A DNA stretch of 64,000 bases from Pachypanchax playfairii (GCA_006937955.1 SSNP01000011.1:617994-681993), one strand, 5' to 3'; positions 33,379 through 45,571 are shown, numbered from the stretch's first letter. Program-made: numbers and translations. The notes: generated by a model not told the origin, from the letters alone.

Positions 33379-36304
33379 TTATTCTAAGTTTAATTTTCGC
33401 TTCTTTTTCTTTTTCCGTTTGATTAACACGCGTTCCTGTTCTGACTTCTCGTGGTCATCGTGATGAGCAGAACCGGCAGAGTCTCCATCAGGCTGTTTCC
33501 TGCATTTCTTTTTCCTAACAACACAACTCTCCTCTTCCTCGGCCGCTTTCTTCTTTCTGGTAGTTGTTTCGGCGTCGGGAGGCTCTGCTGAAGAAGGTGA
33601 CAGTGTGGACGGAAGAGTCGATGAAGGTAAAAGATCTTTCACTGAAACTGCTGCTTCCTTCAGTCGTGTTTCCATCTCACTGTCGCTGTCGCTGGAAGGA
33701 CAAATGTAGAGTGTTACATGAAAAAGTATGAAAGCAAATTTGAATCCAACAATAAATAGAAAGTGAAGAACCTTGAACTGGAAACAGGTCGGCGCCTCGC
33801 GGGTGCTGGAGGACTTGCTGCTTCCTGCTCAGGGACGGATGTAGAGAACAGTCGAAATCCTGAAAGGAGAAAACTTAACGTTTGAAGAAAAACATCTCAA
33901 ATGAGTTAAACTGCTTCAAAATGCTGAAAATTTACCTTCATCACAGTAGGTTGATTCCAAACTGTAGGATGTTTCAGGCTGCTTTTCTGAAATGCAGCTG
34001 CAAAGTAACAACATACAGATTAGAATCAGGTTTTCTTTCACATTCATTATCTTTTTTTTTCTGCGGTCTGATGAATCACCCGTCCAGAAAATGTTCCAGC
34101 TTCTTCGCCACGTGTATTTGAAACCCTTTGGTGACCTGGAGCTCATTTCCATCGTGTTCATGAGCAGCAACGACAAACCTGTAGAGTGACAGAAAATAAT
34201 CTGAAAGATTATCCAAAACAATGATCACATTTACATTCATCATACATTCTTCTCACTTTGAATTAAAGGCAGAATATGTTGAATTTTCAATATTATGCTT
34301 TTGAAAAATAAAGTAATACCTTAATTTGAGAGCTAAACGACATGTTGTTTGCCATAATCTCATTAGGTGATTTATTTTTATTTAAAAAAGTTATTGATCC
34401 TTTAATTTTTTGTCGGTCCGACAAACTTGTAGTAGTTTTTTCCACCACTAGAGTGAGTATAAGCCAGTTTTTGACCGAGCTCCTGATCTGCAGCTCAAGG
34501 AGAAGTATCATGCCTGAGTTAGTTTCTGCTATGATAAAAAAAAAGTGATGAGTCACAGAAGTGTAGAGATAAAAAGCGGTAAAACCAGAGTGAATATTGG
34601 TGTTGCATTCACGTGGTGGAGACAGCTTTGTGATAATACTCTTTAATGCTGCTGCTCTGTGTGACGGAGTGAGGAATAAAACTTGTTTCTGGTGGTTAGT
34701 GGAAGTGACGGGGTTGTAATTAAAAGCCATTATTTTCTATATAGTACACCTTTAAAGGTATAAATAAACACACACACATATATATGAGAGGCTGGATAGC
34801 TCAATTGGTAAGGTCACCTGACTTGCACGCAGGGGATCCGGGTTTGAACGGAGCAGCTTCCAGTGTGGGTCTTTAGGCAAGACTCTTTCTGCTACTGCCA
34901 ACCTCATACAGTAAGAGAGATAATAAAATGTACAACATGCTGGCTTAGATATTGCCCAAACAAGGTCTGCATCAGGTGTTGGAGAACCAGAGCCTGTTGA
35001 TGAGAAACAGGCTCCTGGAACAAGATGGAAATGGACGAGATGTGGGAACAAGATCCTACTCAGAGGAGTTACATACAAAGAACTTGGGAACAATAGTTAC
35101 CAACAAACCCACAATCAACACTAACTGCCACACAACTCAGTGTTCTTGCTGCTATCACAACTTGAGATTGATGAGGTACGACACAAATACAAGAGGGCGC
35201 CAAGACACAAGGTCAGAGGGGAGTTAACATCAACTCCCCATCCAGAGGGTACAAAGTGTATCGCTGAATGATGCGGCAACTGACCTGAAAGATAAGATCC
35301 TGGCAAGAATGAACACCAAGCAACCCCCAACACCAATTACAGAGGCTATATGAAGTACCATCAGAAAGTCTTCTAGAAGACGTGAACGCAGCATTGAGAG
35401 GGATCCTTACATCAACCGTCACTGAAACCATCGAGCTGATAAACACTTCAGCAGCAGGCTGAAGACTGAACAATACTGGAAAAGCATTAGGAAGGAGGCG
35501 TCACTGATGCACAGTGGCTGGTGGCTCTGAGAGGAACATAGAACCTTCCTGAACAGAATCCAAAATGTTACAGTAATAAGCTTATTGAAATATTAAGTCT
35601 AAAAAGGACTGATCATTTATTTTTTGTTTTTTTATATCTTTATTTTTTATTTCCACGTTAACATCATGAGGCTTGAAGTTATTACAAGAGCCTCCCTGAC
35701 ACTTTGAATTTGGCTCATGTGGATTTGATGAACAATGTTTTTTCTTCTATGCAATAAAACTATTGATCTATAGATTAATATGAAAACTATCACCCATGTT
35801 CCTGAACACCTGTCACCTATGTTCTACTTAAAACATTGTATATATGTGGGTGATGTATATTATTTAAATTATTTGGTCCTAGAAACTTCCAAAGTATCCT
35901 AAAAAGTACATACGAACAGATTTCCATCTAATTTCATTCATGATAAAAACACTTACCGCTTTGATTCTTTAACGTTGCTGCCGCCATCTTTAAAGCAAAT
36001 AAATATAAATTACTGCTAGTTAGTGTAAGTGTTAGTTGTACTTACATTTCACAATCACTTTAGTTTAACTTCTAGTTTGTTAATAAACAATATACAAGCA
36101 GAGAAATACACATTCTACTGAAGATATTATTTAACAATCTGTTGCGAATTACTACCGACTCATCTCTAATTCTGAACATTAACTTCCACCTTTGTTTTTA
36201 TTTGTTTGAGTTTCCCAAACTGCTTCTTGACATCGTTTCAGCTCCTCTTCGTCGCTGCTGCTAGAGTCTGAAACTCCCTCCATCTTTCTCACGGAGGCCG
36301 CCAT
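33379..36304 (-). CDS. custos: Custos (C12orf43 homologue), complete, 6 exons
   Basis: Custos is a nuclear protein described in Xenopus as a modulator of Wnt/beta-catenin signalling in the organiser; its role in other animals is little known. Exons on the minus strand: 36190-36304, 35957-35987, 34080-34178, 33936-33997, 33772-33859, 33379-33691. They total 708 nt (235 aa), in phase. The N-terminus MAASVRKMEG with an SDSSSDEEELKRCQEAV block, the middle HDGNELQVT...HVAKKLEHFLD, and FRLFSTSVP followed by an SDSDSEMETRLKEAA acidic block match the human order. The C-terminus is lysine-rich (KRKKKKKRKLNLE), probably a nuclear localisation signal. The donor after the fifth exon (AG|GTTCTT) is weak. 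A second in-frame ATG, codon 8, could also start translation. Intron 2 carries a MITE candidate and a SINE/LINE remnant. Confidence 0.9.
34263..34755. mobile_element. Candidate TTAA-flanked MITE in custos intron 2
   Basis: The left end TTAAAGGCAGAATATGTTGAA and the reverse complement of the right end, TTAAAGGTGTACTATATAGAA, share TTAAAGG and a loose downstream match ending in a GCTTTT block. Both ends are bounded by TTAA. The terminal match is much weaker than in the msi1 introns, so this is a candidate only. Confidence 0.42.
34793..35580 (+). mobile_element. tRNA-like head followed by Dong/R4-like LINE remnant
   Basis: 34,797-34,850 carries a tRNA-like A box (TAGCTCAATTGG) and a degenerate B box (GGGTTTGAACG), with a TTGCACGC segment in the anticodon position. 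The acceptor stem does not pair, so it is not a working tRNA gene. The downstream 34,950-35,570 reads in broken plus-strand frames (KQGLHQVLENQSLLMRNRLL; YWKSIRKEASL) like the 5' part and linker of fish Dong/R4-type LINEs. Stops are frequent. The link between the tRNA-like head and the LINE is inferred. Confidence 0.5.
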
Positions 36305-36624
36305 GTCAGATCACGTGCTGCAAGTGTTTGTGTTCAGCTAAGAATTCTGGGAGATGTAGTAATTTAGATACTGGGCAAATCTTCTTGTAAATATGAATAC
36401 TGATTGGTAAACAACTTTGGAGTGCGTTGCCGCCATCTATTGATAAAAAGTGTGAACCAGAACAAAAAGTTAATACGTTCTTTTTTAAATTTTGAGATGA
36501 CTTCGTCTTCCCAGAAAAACTGGATAGTTTCTGTTAAAAGACAGAATGTAGCTGTTACAACATTATTACGGCAGAGAAAGTATGTGTGGAACAAACACAA
36601 CATTGTTTTTGGACCACGGCCATT
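36305..36624. other. custos-unc119b spacer
   Basis: About 320 bases between the custos start codon and the likely unc119b 3' end. It must contain the custos promoter and 5'UTR, which starts with a short GC-richer patch (TCACGTG at about 36,311). No other feature seen. Confidence 0.5.
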
Positions 36625-36630
36625 TTTATT
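36625..36630 (-). terminator. Likely unc119b polyadenylation signal (AATAAA)
   Basis: AATAAA on the minus strand, about 1.63 kb downstream of the unc119b stop. This implies a long 3'UTR filling 36,625-38,257, where I see no other gene. An earlier signal may also be used. Confidence 0.4.
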
Positions 36631-38257
36631 TACAATTCTTACAACATGTAACTGTCAGTCAATATAAAAAATAGATACACGTAACAGAAAATTCTACATG
36701 TTTGAGTCAGTTTAGTGCAGATTTTAAGTGTTTCTCAAGGCATTTTGATAAACCACTGGAATGTTATCAAATAAAGTCTCTTCTGATATAAAGTCAGTAA
36801 AGTTGAGCACATTTGTCCTTTAAACTTGTCAGAATATGAAAAACTGAGATGATCTGTTGAGGTTAATAATGAACAAATGAATGTTAGAACATGAAACTTC
36901 CATACAAGTTCCTATTATATAAGTATATATTTACCAGAAACGGTGAAATGGGAAGTTAAATTAACTTCTACTGCCGATGTAAGATTACCTGCATGATAAT
37001 ACAATAACAGCATTTAAGGCACTTTCTTGCTTTGTAGATTTTACATCCTTGTTGTTGAGCTGTTCTCCAGCTTGATAGAACTACAACAGATGGCCCTCCA
37101 ACCATAAAAAGTAATAGTATATAGTAAAAGTTTTATCTATTCAAGATGAATTACAGGGACGCTGTGCAAATTATGCTCAAATCAGCAACACGCTCTTGAA
37201 AAAATACTAATAAAGAGATTCAGGTCTTGGATAAGCCACATCTCTACAGTTTGTGCTGCTGTGGTGTTTAGTTGGTAAACTGAGAACTTGAACACAGACT
37301 CATCGACCTATTTGAAAACCAAACCACTCAGTCAAACAGCCTCTGAACTGAAGGCTAATGATGTCATTTTAACAAATAAATCAGGAAGACAGACTCTAAG
37401 GGATTAAATAACAGTGTAAAAACACCGGAGTGTGAAAAACAAGGCACTCCAACTGGTTGTAGACATTAAGATCAAGATGTGATATCGACAGTAAACACTG
37501 ATTTTACTGATATTTTAATTTCTTATTTTATTCCAGATTTTGAAGGAGACGTAAAAGCACATTAGGTGATAATTTAGCAGGATGAATATGATATTTGTAT
37601 CATGAAAAACATGCCGTTCCTAAACTATAAGATACTTTTACTAATAAGTGATTGATCAACTTATCAATGTGTTATAAAAATGGATGTCTGTCTGGATCAC
37701 CGCCTCCAACCTAACATCTAAAAGAAGGCAAAGTCAGAACATTATCTGCTCCTGCTACATATTTTTTTTAAAAAGGACAGAGTGAAGCCTGTTTTTCCAC
37801 ACAGAAAACACAATTGTCTTAAAAAATAAACATACGTTGAATATATCTGTATTTATGGACTAACCTTGTTACAGGTGCTGTCCCAAGCATTACGTGTCTC
37901 AGAGTCCCCCTTCCAGCAGAGACATCTATGATTCTAAGGCAAAAGTGTGCAAGCAGTAACACAATCAGTGTTTAATGAACCAATATACACACTAAGAAGA
38001 AGGTTTCAGTCAGATTTAACGAAAATAATAAACAAAACCGAAAAAAAAAATCCTCACAGTCCCCAAAACTGAGTAGCTTGAGGTACTTTTGAATAAGTCC
38101 ATGAGTTTTTCTTTAGGCAGAGGTGGATGTTTTCATGTTTCTAAAAATGTCAGTGAATGAGAAAATACTTGTTTCCCTTCAAAATAAAGGTTTTGAAACA
38201 TGTGATCCAGGAACTCTAACCACTGGGAGGAAATGGACCCATCTCTGCCTTCAGGTT

Positions 38258-41200
38258 TTACAGCCCTCCATTGTAGGCATAGTCTGCCTTGTTGTGCATG
38301 ATGAGTTTGTTGTCCACGAAGTAGAAACTATCTGACCTGGTTTCATAAGGATGCTCCACCATTTGACGAACTGAAACAGGAAAAAAAGAGAAAAAGAATG
38401 TTTAGACACGAGTTATTGTGTAAAAGGAAGTGATCCATCTGGTGGTACTGATGAGACCGACTAGAACTCACTGAGGTTGTCTGGAAGCTGCGGAAACTCG
38501 TAAATGTGTTCACACGTGTTGCGGCTGTTAGGTATGCAAAAGCCAAAGTCGAAGTCAAAGTTCTTGAGAAGGTGTCCCTGGAAGTAATGTCTCTCGATCA
38601 TACGAAAGCTGTTAATGGGCTGGTCTCCCACCGTGAACTCAACGCTGCCATTAGAAAAGAGACACAGCAGAGAATAAACTTTAAAACAGATTATTAGGAA
38701 CCACGAGGCCAATGATTACAGAACATAACAAGTTCATATACTTACGTTGCACCAACAGTGCGTAGTTTTAGGAAGGCTGGCGTGAACTGGTACCTGACAA
38801 AACGCCCCGCACTGGTGTCAACACCCCCGCTGCCCTCTTCTTTCTCCACATGTCCTAAAAACAAAAACACAATCAGCTGGGAGGCATCCAGAGACATTTC
38901 ATTATCCTTCTCAGAAGAGGAGCGTCCAGAGAAGATCAAAAACCAGAATGAGTTTAGGTGAAGCTACAATAGATGGACTGTGTTCTGTTGTTTAACTACA
39001 ACATCCACACACTAGATGTCACTATGATATTCATGTTCCATAGCTAACCTTTAAAAGAACAAGTGGCCAAAAAAGCCTGAAACTTTAAGCTTCATTACAT
39101 CTTAATGATGTACTGAACAACATGATGCTGGATACATAATTCCTGCTGTTTACTCACTCAGCCTGATATCAAGAACAATTACTGTATATGTGCACAACTA
39201 TTATTTTAGTAAAGGTGGAATATGGAACACGAACACCACTGCTACATCCAATTCAATTCAGATATAATTTTTAAAGGAAATACTGTGTATACATTCTGCA
39301 CCCATCTAAACACCCCATAGAAGTATTATGTTTTTTAAATATAGCTTTTAATAAAAATGTTCCATAGCTTATGATAAAATACAAACCACCAGTGTTAGGA
39401 GGTTTAGCAATCTCAAAAAGCACCGTCCCGGTCTCAAGATCTCGGATTTTGAAACGTGTGAAGTCGATGTTGTAGATATTGTCCTCAGGTCTGCAAAGAT
39501 AGTCTGGAAAATAAAAGCAGAGTTTAAATGAGACAAATATTCTCAGTAAATTTACTTCCTGACAAGAATTAAATCTTACTATTAAATATTTAAATAATGA
39601 GAGTTGCTATTTTCCACAGTCTTGAACGGTGATAATAGAAAGTAGGAAGCTGAAAAGTAGCAAACATTTTGGTTTGGTTTCAAGTTTCTGCAGCTTCCTA
39701 ACAAGTAGCAAGGAAAGGAAGTAAAGTCATTGTTGTCTGGTTCAGGAAATCTCCTAAACATGTGTGAGTCTGATAACTGACCAAGAGAGCTGGTGAATTC
39801 AAGCAGGGCAAATACTCATGGGGTGAAAGATAAAGGCATCTCAAATATGGTAAAGAAATCAGGCCCAGAATACAGATTATCTACTGGAATTACAAATTAT
39901 TACCTTTGACAGGGTTGTGTTTTCACCAGGGTTTGTCTGTTTGTTAGAAACATAAACAAAAACTTTATGGATGATTTGACTAAATTTTCCAAAAAGATCA
40001 GAAAGAACAAAAAAGAGAAATTGATTTGATTTTGGGTCTGATCTGGATCACGGTCTGGATCCAGGAACTTTTTAAAGGAGTTAAGGATTCTTCATCAGTG
40101 GATAAAACTTCAGATTAAATGGTCCAGATGTTTGTTTTACAAACCCACAAAAATCCATCTTGAATCGCTTCAACTAAATTGTCTTCCTAGGTCAAATAAT
40201 GGTCGGACCAATCATGTGTTAGCATTGTGCTTTGGGGCTGGGGTTCAGGTATGATTGGCAGCAAGTGCCAGGCAGGCAAAGAAAAACAAACATGGCTGTG
40301 CTGGTGGATTTACACATAAAAGCGGCTATTGAATCTGTTTTAGGAGAACTAGAGATAATTTCTTCATTGAAAAATTAGCAAAGGTAAGAACTTTGTGCAT
40401 TTCTTGATGGTAACGATGTGTGTGCTTTTCTCCTGAATGGATTTGCAAGAGCTTGATTTACTGTGATTGGCTAAAGACAAATCATGATAGGCAGACACTT
40501 TCTGGTGCGTCCTCCAATCAGCTTTAAAGATTATACCAGATGTTCCTCCCTTTTATAGACGCTTACACACAAAGAAATCCCAGCTGTTGCACAGCATGGA
40601 CATGTAGGGCTACACATACTAGATCTGGCAGAGCCAGGTTAGATTAATCCAGTAATAAACCAAGTTATATTATATTTGACCTAACTCCTCCTTTTAAACA
40701 ACCAGGATGCAGTTGCATCAAGACCATGTGATAAAACACCTACATGTTTATTTATCACGATAAAGTTCAACAACAGAAGAAATATTCTCTCTATGAAACA
40801 TGTCATTGAATCTTTTTAACACTAAGCAATTCCTCCACTTGATGAGTCTCATGGACCAAACAGAACAGACATTTGATGGAACAATAATGATTTATGTAAA
40901 TTAGAAATGGGTCCAAATGCCCATTTAATTTGGATCTCAAGGTCCATTTGTGAAGAAGGGAGGGAAAGAAGGAACGGACAACATTTTTATGCAATTATAC
41001 AAATGTTATCTGTTCTTTAATGCATATAAAAGAATGTTTAAAAAACATCAAGGGCTGTATTTTAGATAAAATGTCAAAAAATGAAGTTAAACAGTAAATA
41101 CTGTGTACAGTATTGGGATTAATGTTATTATGAGGAGTAACAGCTTTGACAAACCTAAACTGTCTGTTCAGTTTTATAGGAAGTTAAAGTGTTCAGTGTA

Positions 41201-42538
41201 GTTTTCTTCCCTTTGATGCTGATTGAACTTATTAGCTAAATAGTTTGGTAACAGGAAGATCTTGAGTATCATGGATTAGTTAGTCTTTTTATACAATGTT
41301 TCTCAAGCTGTAAACTCCAACTTGACTTAAGACAGTCATCTGCAAATTGTCAGTTAATCATTATTTATAGCTGCTTGTTCCAGTTCAGGGTCACGGGAAG
41401 CTGGTGTCTATCTCCAGCAGTCATTAGGTAAGAGGGGTCACACCTGGACAGGTTGCCAGTCCATCACAGGGCCACATACAGGCTCACACACACTCACATA
41501 GTTAATTTTTAACTTTAAACTGTCCCTATGTTTTTAGTCTGTGTGAGGAAGCCAGGGTCCATGGAAAAACCCCACACATGTACAGGGAGAACATGTATAC
41601 TTCACGGTCCTGGCTGGTTTTGAACCCAGGACCTTCTTGCTGCAAAGCAACAGTGACTGTGCCACCATGCAGCATCTGAGGTAAAAACATGGCAGTTCCC
41701 AAAATCTTCTTCATTTGACCTACAAAATGTTCCAGAGGTGCGGCTCCAGTCTGGTGGCACCTGGCAGCCTCACGTGTCACTGTGTGTTCCAGAACAACTG
41801 TGGCTACAACACGTGTGTAGTTCATCACCACCACATGCGTGTGTGTGTGTGTGTGTGTGTAAGGTTGACTGACAAACCAGTGTTTGGAGGCAGAGTCTGA
41901 CTTAAAAACACAGTACAAGTACAAACCATTTACTATTTATTGTCATTGTTTGAACATTGCTGCTATAATCAAGGCTCTAATGACGGTTATAGCAGTGGTG
42001 ATAAAAATAAATTTGGACATCATCTCTAGACAGACAGTAGACTAACCCTAACTTTGGAAACGCAGCTTAACAAAACCAAAACTTTTAAAAACTTACTTTT
42101 ACATTTACAAGTATGAAGCTAAATCAACCAATTCAAAGCATGAATTTTTCCTACTTTTCTATATAATCTCTATAGAATACTTGAGAGTAACACATACTGA
42201 CATTGCTGAATTAATTAAACCGACATGTTTAAAGAAGCTGACAGAAAACATTAGCCACAGTTAGCTCTTTTCGGTGTGACTTCAATATCAATTTAACTAT
42301 ATTTAACCACGATACCTTCCGTGACTTCCCGCAGACCCAGGACATGTTCCGGGGTTATATCTCGTCCCAACGCCCGGAGTTGTTCCTCTGTAACCGAGGG
42401 ACACTTGTCCGTCTGACTGCGCCTCGACTTCAGCTTCCTCAGCATTCCGCCGCCGGTCTTTCTGTGGTTCGTCTCTCCGTCCGCCTCCGTTTGCCCCTTG
42501 CTGATTGTCTGTGATGGTTTATTTCGAGCTCCGTTCAT
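38258..42538 (-). CDS. unc119b: UNC119 lipid-binding chaperone (UNC119B type), complete, 5 exons
   Basis: UNC119 proteins hold the myristoylated N-terminus of cargo in a hydrophobic beta-sandwich pocket and deliver it to cilia or membranes, with release by ARL3-GTP. Exons on the minus strand: 42316-42538, 39390-39503, 38746-38854, 38472-38644, 38258-38370, totalling 732 nt (243 aa), in phase. The disordered basic N-terminus (about 55 residues) precedes VTEEQLRALGRDITPEHVL. The GMP-PDE-delta fold then includes DNIYNIDFTRFKIRDLETG, RYQFTPAFLKLRTVGATVEF, SFRMIERHYF, LLKNFDFDFGFCIPNSRNTC and the ending DYAYNGGL. UNC119 family proteins are about 240-250 aa, so the length is normal. The 12q24-type neighbours favour UNC119B over UNC119A. 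The gene is head-to-head with pop5. Confidence 0.95.
41371..41674 (+). repeat. Unclassified dispersed fish repeat (copy 4, longest)
   Basis: This has the fullest set of blocks: 'cagttcagggtcacggg', 'ctggtgtctatctccagc', 'acacctggacagg', 'ccagtccatcacagggcc', a CA-rich stretch, 'cccacacatgtacaggga' and 'gaacccaggaccttcttgc' before 'gtgccaccatgcagc'. It is shared with 650-722, 6,695-6,975 and 8,185-8,280. Confidence 0.65.
41839..41860. repeat. (GT)n microsatellite
   Basis: About 11 GT units in unc119b intron 1. Confidence 0.85.
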
Positions 42539-42888
42539 ACTTTGCTCAGTAACAACACAGAAACACTAACTGGGCTTCTTTCAGAGAGAAATTTGATAAA
42601 CTGCAGCTGTAGTTTCAAGATGGCGTGAAACGTATGTGGAAGATGGAAGAGAGAGCTTGTGATTGGCTGAGAACGATTGCGGTTGTCATAGTTACGAAAA
42701 GGGTGTGACGTGTCTGTGTGAACAGCTCGAAGTTCTTGTTACCGTTTCATCACGTTACGTTTGGATTATTTATGATCTGTCAAGTCAAGTCAAAATAATA
42801 ATTTGTGTTTATGATAATTATTTTAGCTGTTTGTGTTGTGAAAATAACTTTTAAGTAAATAAAATGTATTTTATGCATAACTATTTAT

Positions 42889-42977
<89 letters not shown>

Positions 42978-43106
42978 GCCGTTTTAAATGCACTAGACAT
43001 TTTCATCCATGTCCACCGGATGGCGGTAGCGCCAAAACCGTCTCTCTCAAAATCCCTAGAAGATTTTTGTTGACGGAAGTTCCCACAAAAATACAGGAAG
43101 TTAGCG
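42539..43106. promoter_or_regulatory. Shared unc119b/pop5 bidirectional promoter region
   Basis: The two start codons, unc119b on the minus strand and pop5 on the plus strand, lie 568 bases apart with no gene between, so both promoters must sit here. AAGATGGCG at 42,617-42,625 matches the YY1 core often found near housekeeping starts. A TTAG microsatellite fills 42,890-42,977. Transcription starts are not visible. Confidence 0.65.
42890..42977. repeat. (TTAG)n microsatellite in the shared promoter
   Basis: About 22 perfect tandem copies of TTAG, ending about 130 bases before the pop5 ATG. There are no spacers, so this is not a CRISPR-like array. Confidence 0.95.
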
Positions 43107-45247
43107 ATGGTGAGGGTGAAGTCGAGGTAAAACCTACTTTTTGTGTGTCGTTCTCCAACTATCTGTGTTTAGAGTTGTGCTGTGATTGTATTTTTCTGCT
43201 GTTGGTAGGTATTTGCTGTGTGAGATAAATGTATCCGACAGGAAAGACCTGTTGCTGCTAGACGATCGAGCAGTCACATCAGCGGTGAAAGCAGCGGTGG
43301 CACGCCTGCATGGAGACTATGGAACCGCTATCTGCAGCAGATTCTCTGGTAATTCTTGGTGTAAATTAAAATAAAACTGATTCACCACCAATAATGACTT
43401 TTTAAAAAGTTAATATTAGTTTATTAACCTGCAATTTTCTAGCAATCTAAAATGCAGTTTGATCTCTCAAGCAACTGCTTTTAAATCAGTAATTTGATTA
43501 TGAGTAATGAGATCAAATGTATGCAGTGTGCTGTAATATCCACTCATTGATAGTGTGTTCAAGAGACAGAGAAATTATCTATTAAAGTATTAACACTTGC
43601 ATTCAAAATCACATGAATATATTTAGTGCAGGGTTTTCTTAACTCTGACATGAACACATTGAATCTGTGGTGTTAATCGACTTGCCTTTTGTTTTTAATT
43701 TGCAGTGAAATATCTCAATGCTTATACTGGAGTAGTATTTTTACGTTTCCCCAAAAGATGTTACAAACTCCTCTGGTCTGCTCTGCCTTTCATCACCAGC
43801 ATTGAAAATCGAGGGCAAAAAGTCCCATGTTTTCTTAACTGCTTGCATGTGGGAGGTAAGGAAAAAAACAAAGATGCATTTTACTGGATTTATTTGATGA
43901 GTGCACTTATCTAATTTAGGACATTTGTTTTTCTCCAGGAACAATTAGAACATGCCAAAAGTTTTTGATACGATACAACACCAAGCAGCTCCATCGAATG
44001 CTTCCTAAATGTAAAAATGAAGGTGAGAAATTTGAATAAAACATGTGTGATGTATCCAAACTTAACTTTGAAAAATGTGACTCATGAACTAACCAGAAAC
44101 TTAACCTCCATAATAACCATTTACATTTACACCTGAATGTAAATGGTCATTTTTCGAACCATCCTCCTTTGGACAACAATTCAAGAGACTCCAGATCAGT
44201 CCCCACAACAGAACCAGCATTTTTTAACAGTTTGTTCAGCCTCTATACATCACCTGCTCTGATTCTCCTCCCCAACAGGTGACCGCAGGTATGATCACTC
44301 TCCACAACAGACTTATAAAAGATCTTTAACATCTTGCTGCAAATGTTGAAGGAACCCTGGGATTCATCAGGAAGTCCAGTCTTGTTCTGTTCCTTCCTAA
44401 AAACAGCTTCACTGTTGAGTCTCCAGTTCAGTCTGTTGTCTAGGTCTCCACTCCTCCCATAATGGAAATTGGTTTTGGCATGTTCCTGCTTTTCCTAAAA
44501 TCCACAATCTTAAAAAAAAATCCAGTCAGAGACATACTGGAGTCCAGGATCAGCTCCTTTAGTCACGTCTCAGTAAAACACATGATGCTGCATTCTCGAT
44601 GCTCCGTCTGGGTCTTTAACAGAGTTTCAAGTTCCTTTATCTTATTAACAAGAGATCTCATGTTTGTCAGTGTTGCTGATGGAAGAAGGCTTAATCTTCT
44701 TCCTTCTTCTCAGTGCTCCTCTCTACATCCACGTCGTCTTCTTTTTAACTTATCCGGGATTTGGGGTCTATATTTTAGTATTATTTGAGCCTTAGAAATG
44801 ACCATTAGCTGTTCTTTCTTGTAAACAAGTCTCTCATTGTATCAATCAAGTGGCAAAAAAGAGGCAAATTAAGCACAAATCCTTCAGTCGTCACAGCAAC
44901 CAAATCAGAAAAAAGTAATTCAAAGTCATATTTACAGAAGGAAAACAAGAAAGAAATATTCAAAATGATAAGCTGCTAGCAATATCTCAGAGTTACTCCA
45001 ACAAGCTGCCACCATGTGGAAGGCTATTTTAGTATTCGATTAAAATACAATTTTAATTACAGTGCAATTAAAATACTACTAATAACAATTTACTGATTTG
45101 CAATTTGTAAATCTTTTTAAATGTTTTTGTTTATTTGCAGAAGAAAAGCAGCAGATTCGCTTAGCAATTCTAAACTGCTCCCTGTCTCCTGGAAACCGGG
45201 AGGAATTTGAAGATGACATCGAGAGTGAGGAAGATGAAGAAGAGTGA
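43107..45247 (+). CDS. pop5: Ribonuclease P/MRP protein subunit POP5, complete, 5 exons
   Basis: POP5 is a core protein of nuclear RNase P (tRNA 5' maturation) and RNase MRP (pre-rRNA cleavage) and pairs with RPP30. Exons: 43107-43126, 43209-43348, 43706-43855, 43939-44022, 45141-45247, totalling 501 nt (166 aa), in phase. The protein begins MVRVKSRYLLCEI and contains LHGDYGTAICSRFSVKYLNAYTG split across exons, RFPKRCYKLLWSALPFI and a TCQKFLIRYN block. It ends in an acidic tail (EDDIESEEDEEE), all as in vertebrate POP5 (human 163 aa). The first coding exon is only 20 bases. Intron 4 carries a Rex1-like fragment. AATAAA at 45,566 is the likely polyadenylation signal. Confidence 0.96.
44150..44790 (-). 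mobile_element. Internally deleted Rex1/CR1-like LINE fragment in pop5 intron 4
   Basis: 44,500-44,790 matches the endonuclease start of the copy at 16,450-16,720; shared antisense-frame blocks include [26 protein letters not shown] and IWGLYFSII. 44,150-44,460 looks like the downstream reverse-transcriptase end. The two are joined directly, so most of the element is missing. Confidence 0.65.
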
Positions 45248-45565
45248 CTTCGTTGCTTGTTGGATGTTGTGTTTAAGTTTGCTCAGATGCCTGGTTGGGC
45301 TTATTTTTCTTACAGGGTATGAAAATAACAATCATAAAGTTTTTTTCTAAGCTGTATTCTTCTCTGAATCAGAGCCTGGATGATTATGACAATCATCACC
45401 TTGTGGTTCTATTTTCTAAGCTCTGAGTGAAGAATTCCGGCAGTTGTCATCTTGAATGTTTTGAAAGGGATGTCATGAACATGGAATGGGTGTAGCTGGG
45501 AAACTGCAGGTGCCAATTAGGAAGTGACTTCTTGATACTAATGCTCTAAAGTTTTTGTCCTCTTT

Positions 45566-45571
45566 AATAAA
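45566..45571 (+). terminator. pop5 polyadenylation signal (AATAAA)
   Basis: AATAAA 319 bases downstream of the pop5 stop codon; the first canonical plus-strand hexamer I noticed after it. Confidence 0.55.

Larger units (their letters stand above)
39504..42315 (-). other. unc119b intron 1 (2.8 kb)
   Basis: It contains one dispersed fish repeat (41,371-41,674) and a GT microsatellite (41,839-41,860). The remainder shows no exon or recognised element. Confidence 0.6.

Noticed and set aside
34797..34870. Functional tRNA gene
   Set aside because: The A box is good, but the B box is degenerate and no acceptor stem forms. LINE-like sequence follows, so it is a retrotransposon head or SINE.
42890..42977. 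TTAG array as a possible interstitial telomere
   Set aside because: Vertebrate telomeres are TTAGGG. This is a plain tetranucleotide microsatellite.
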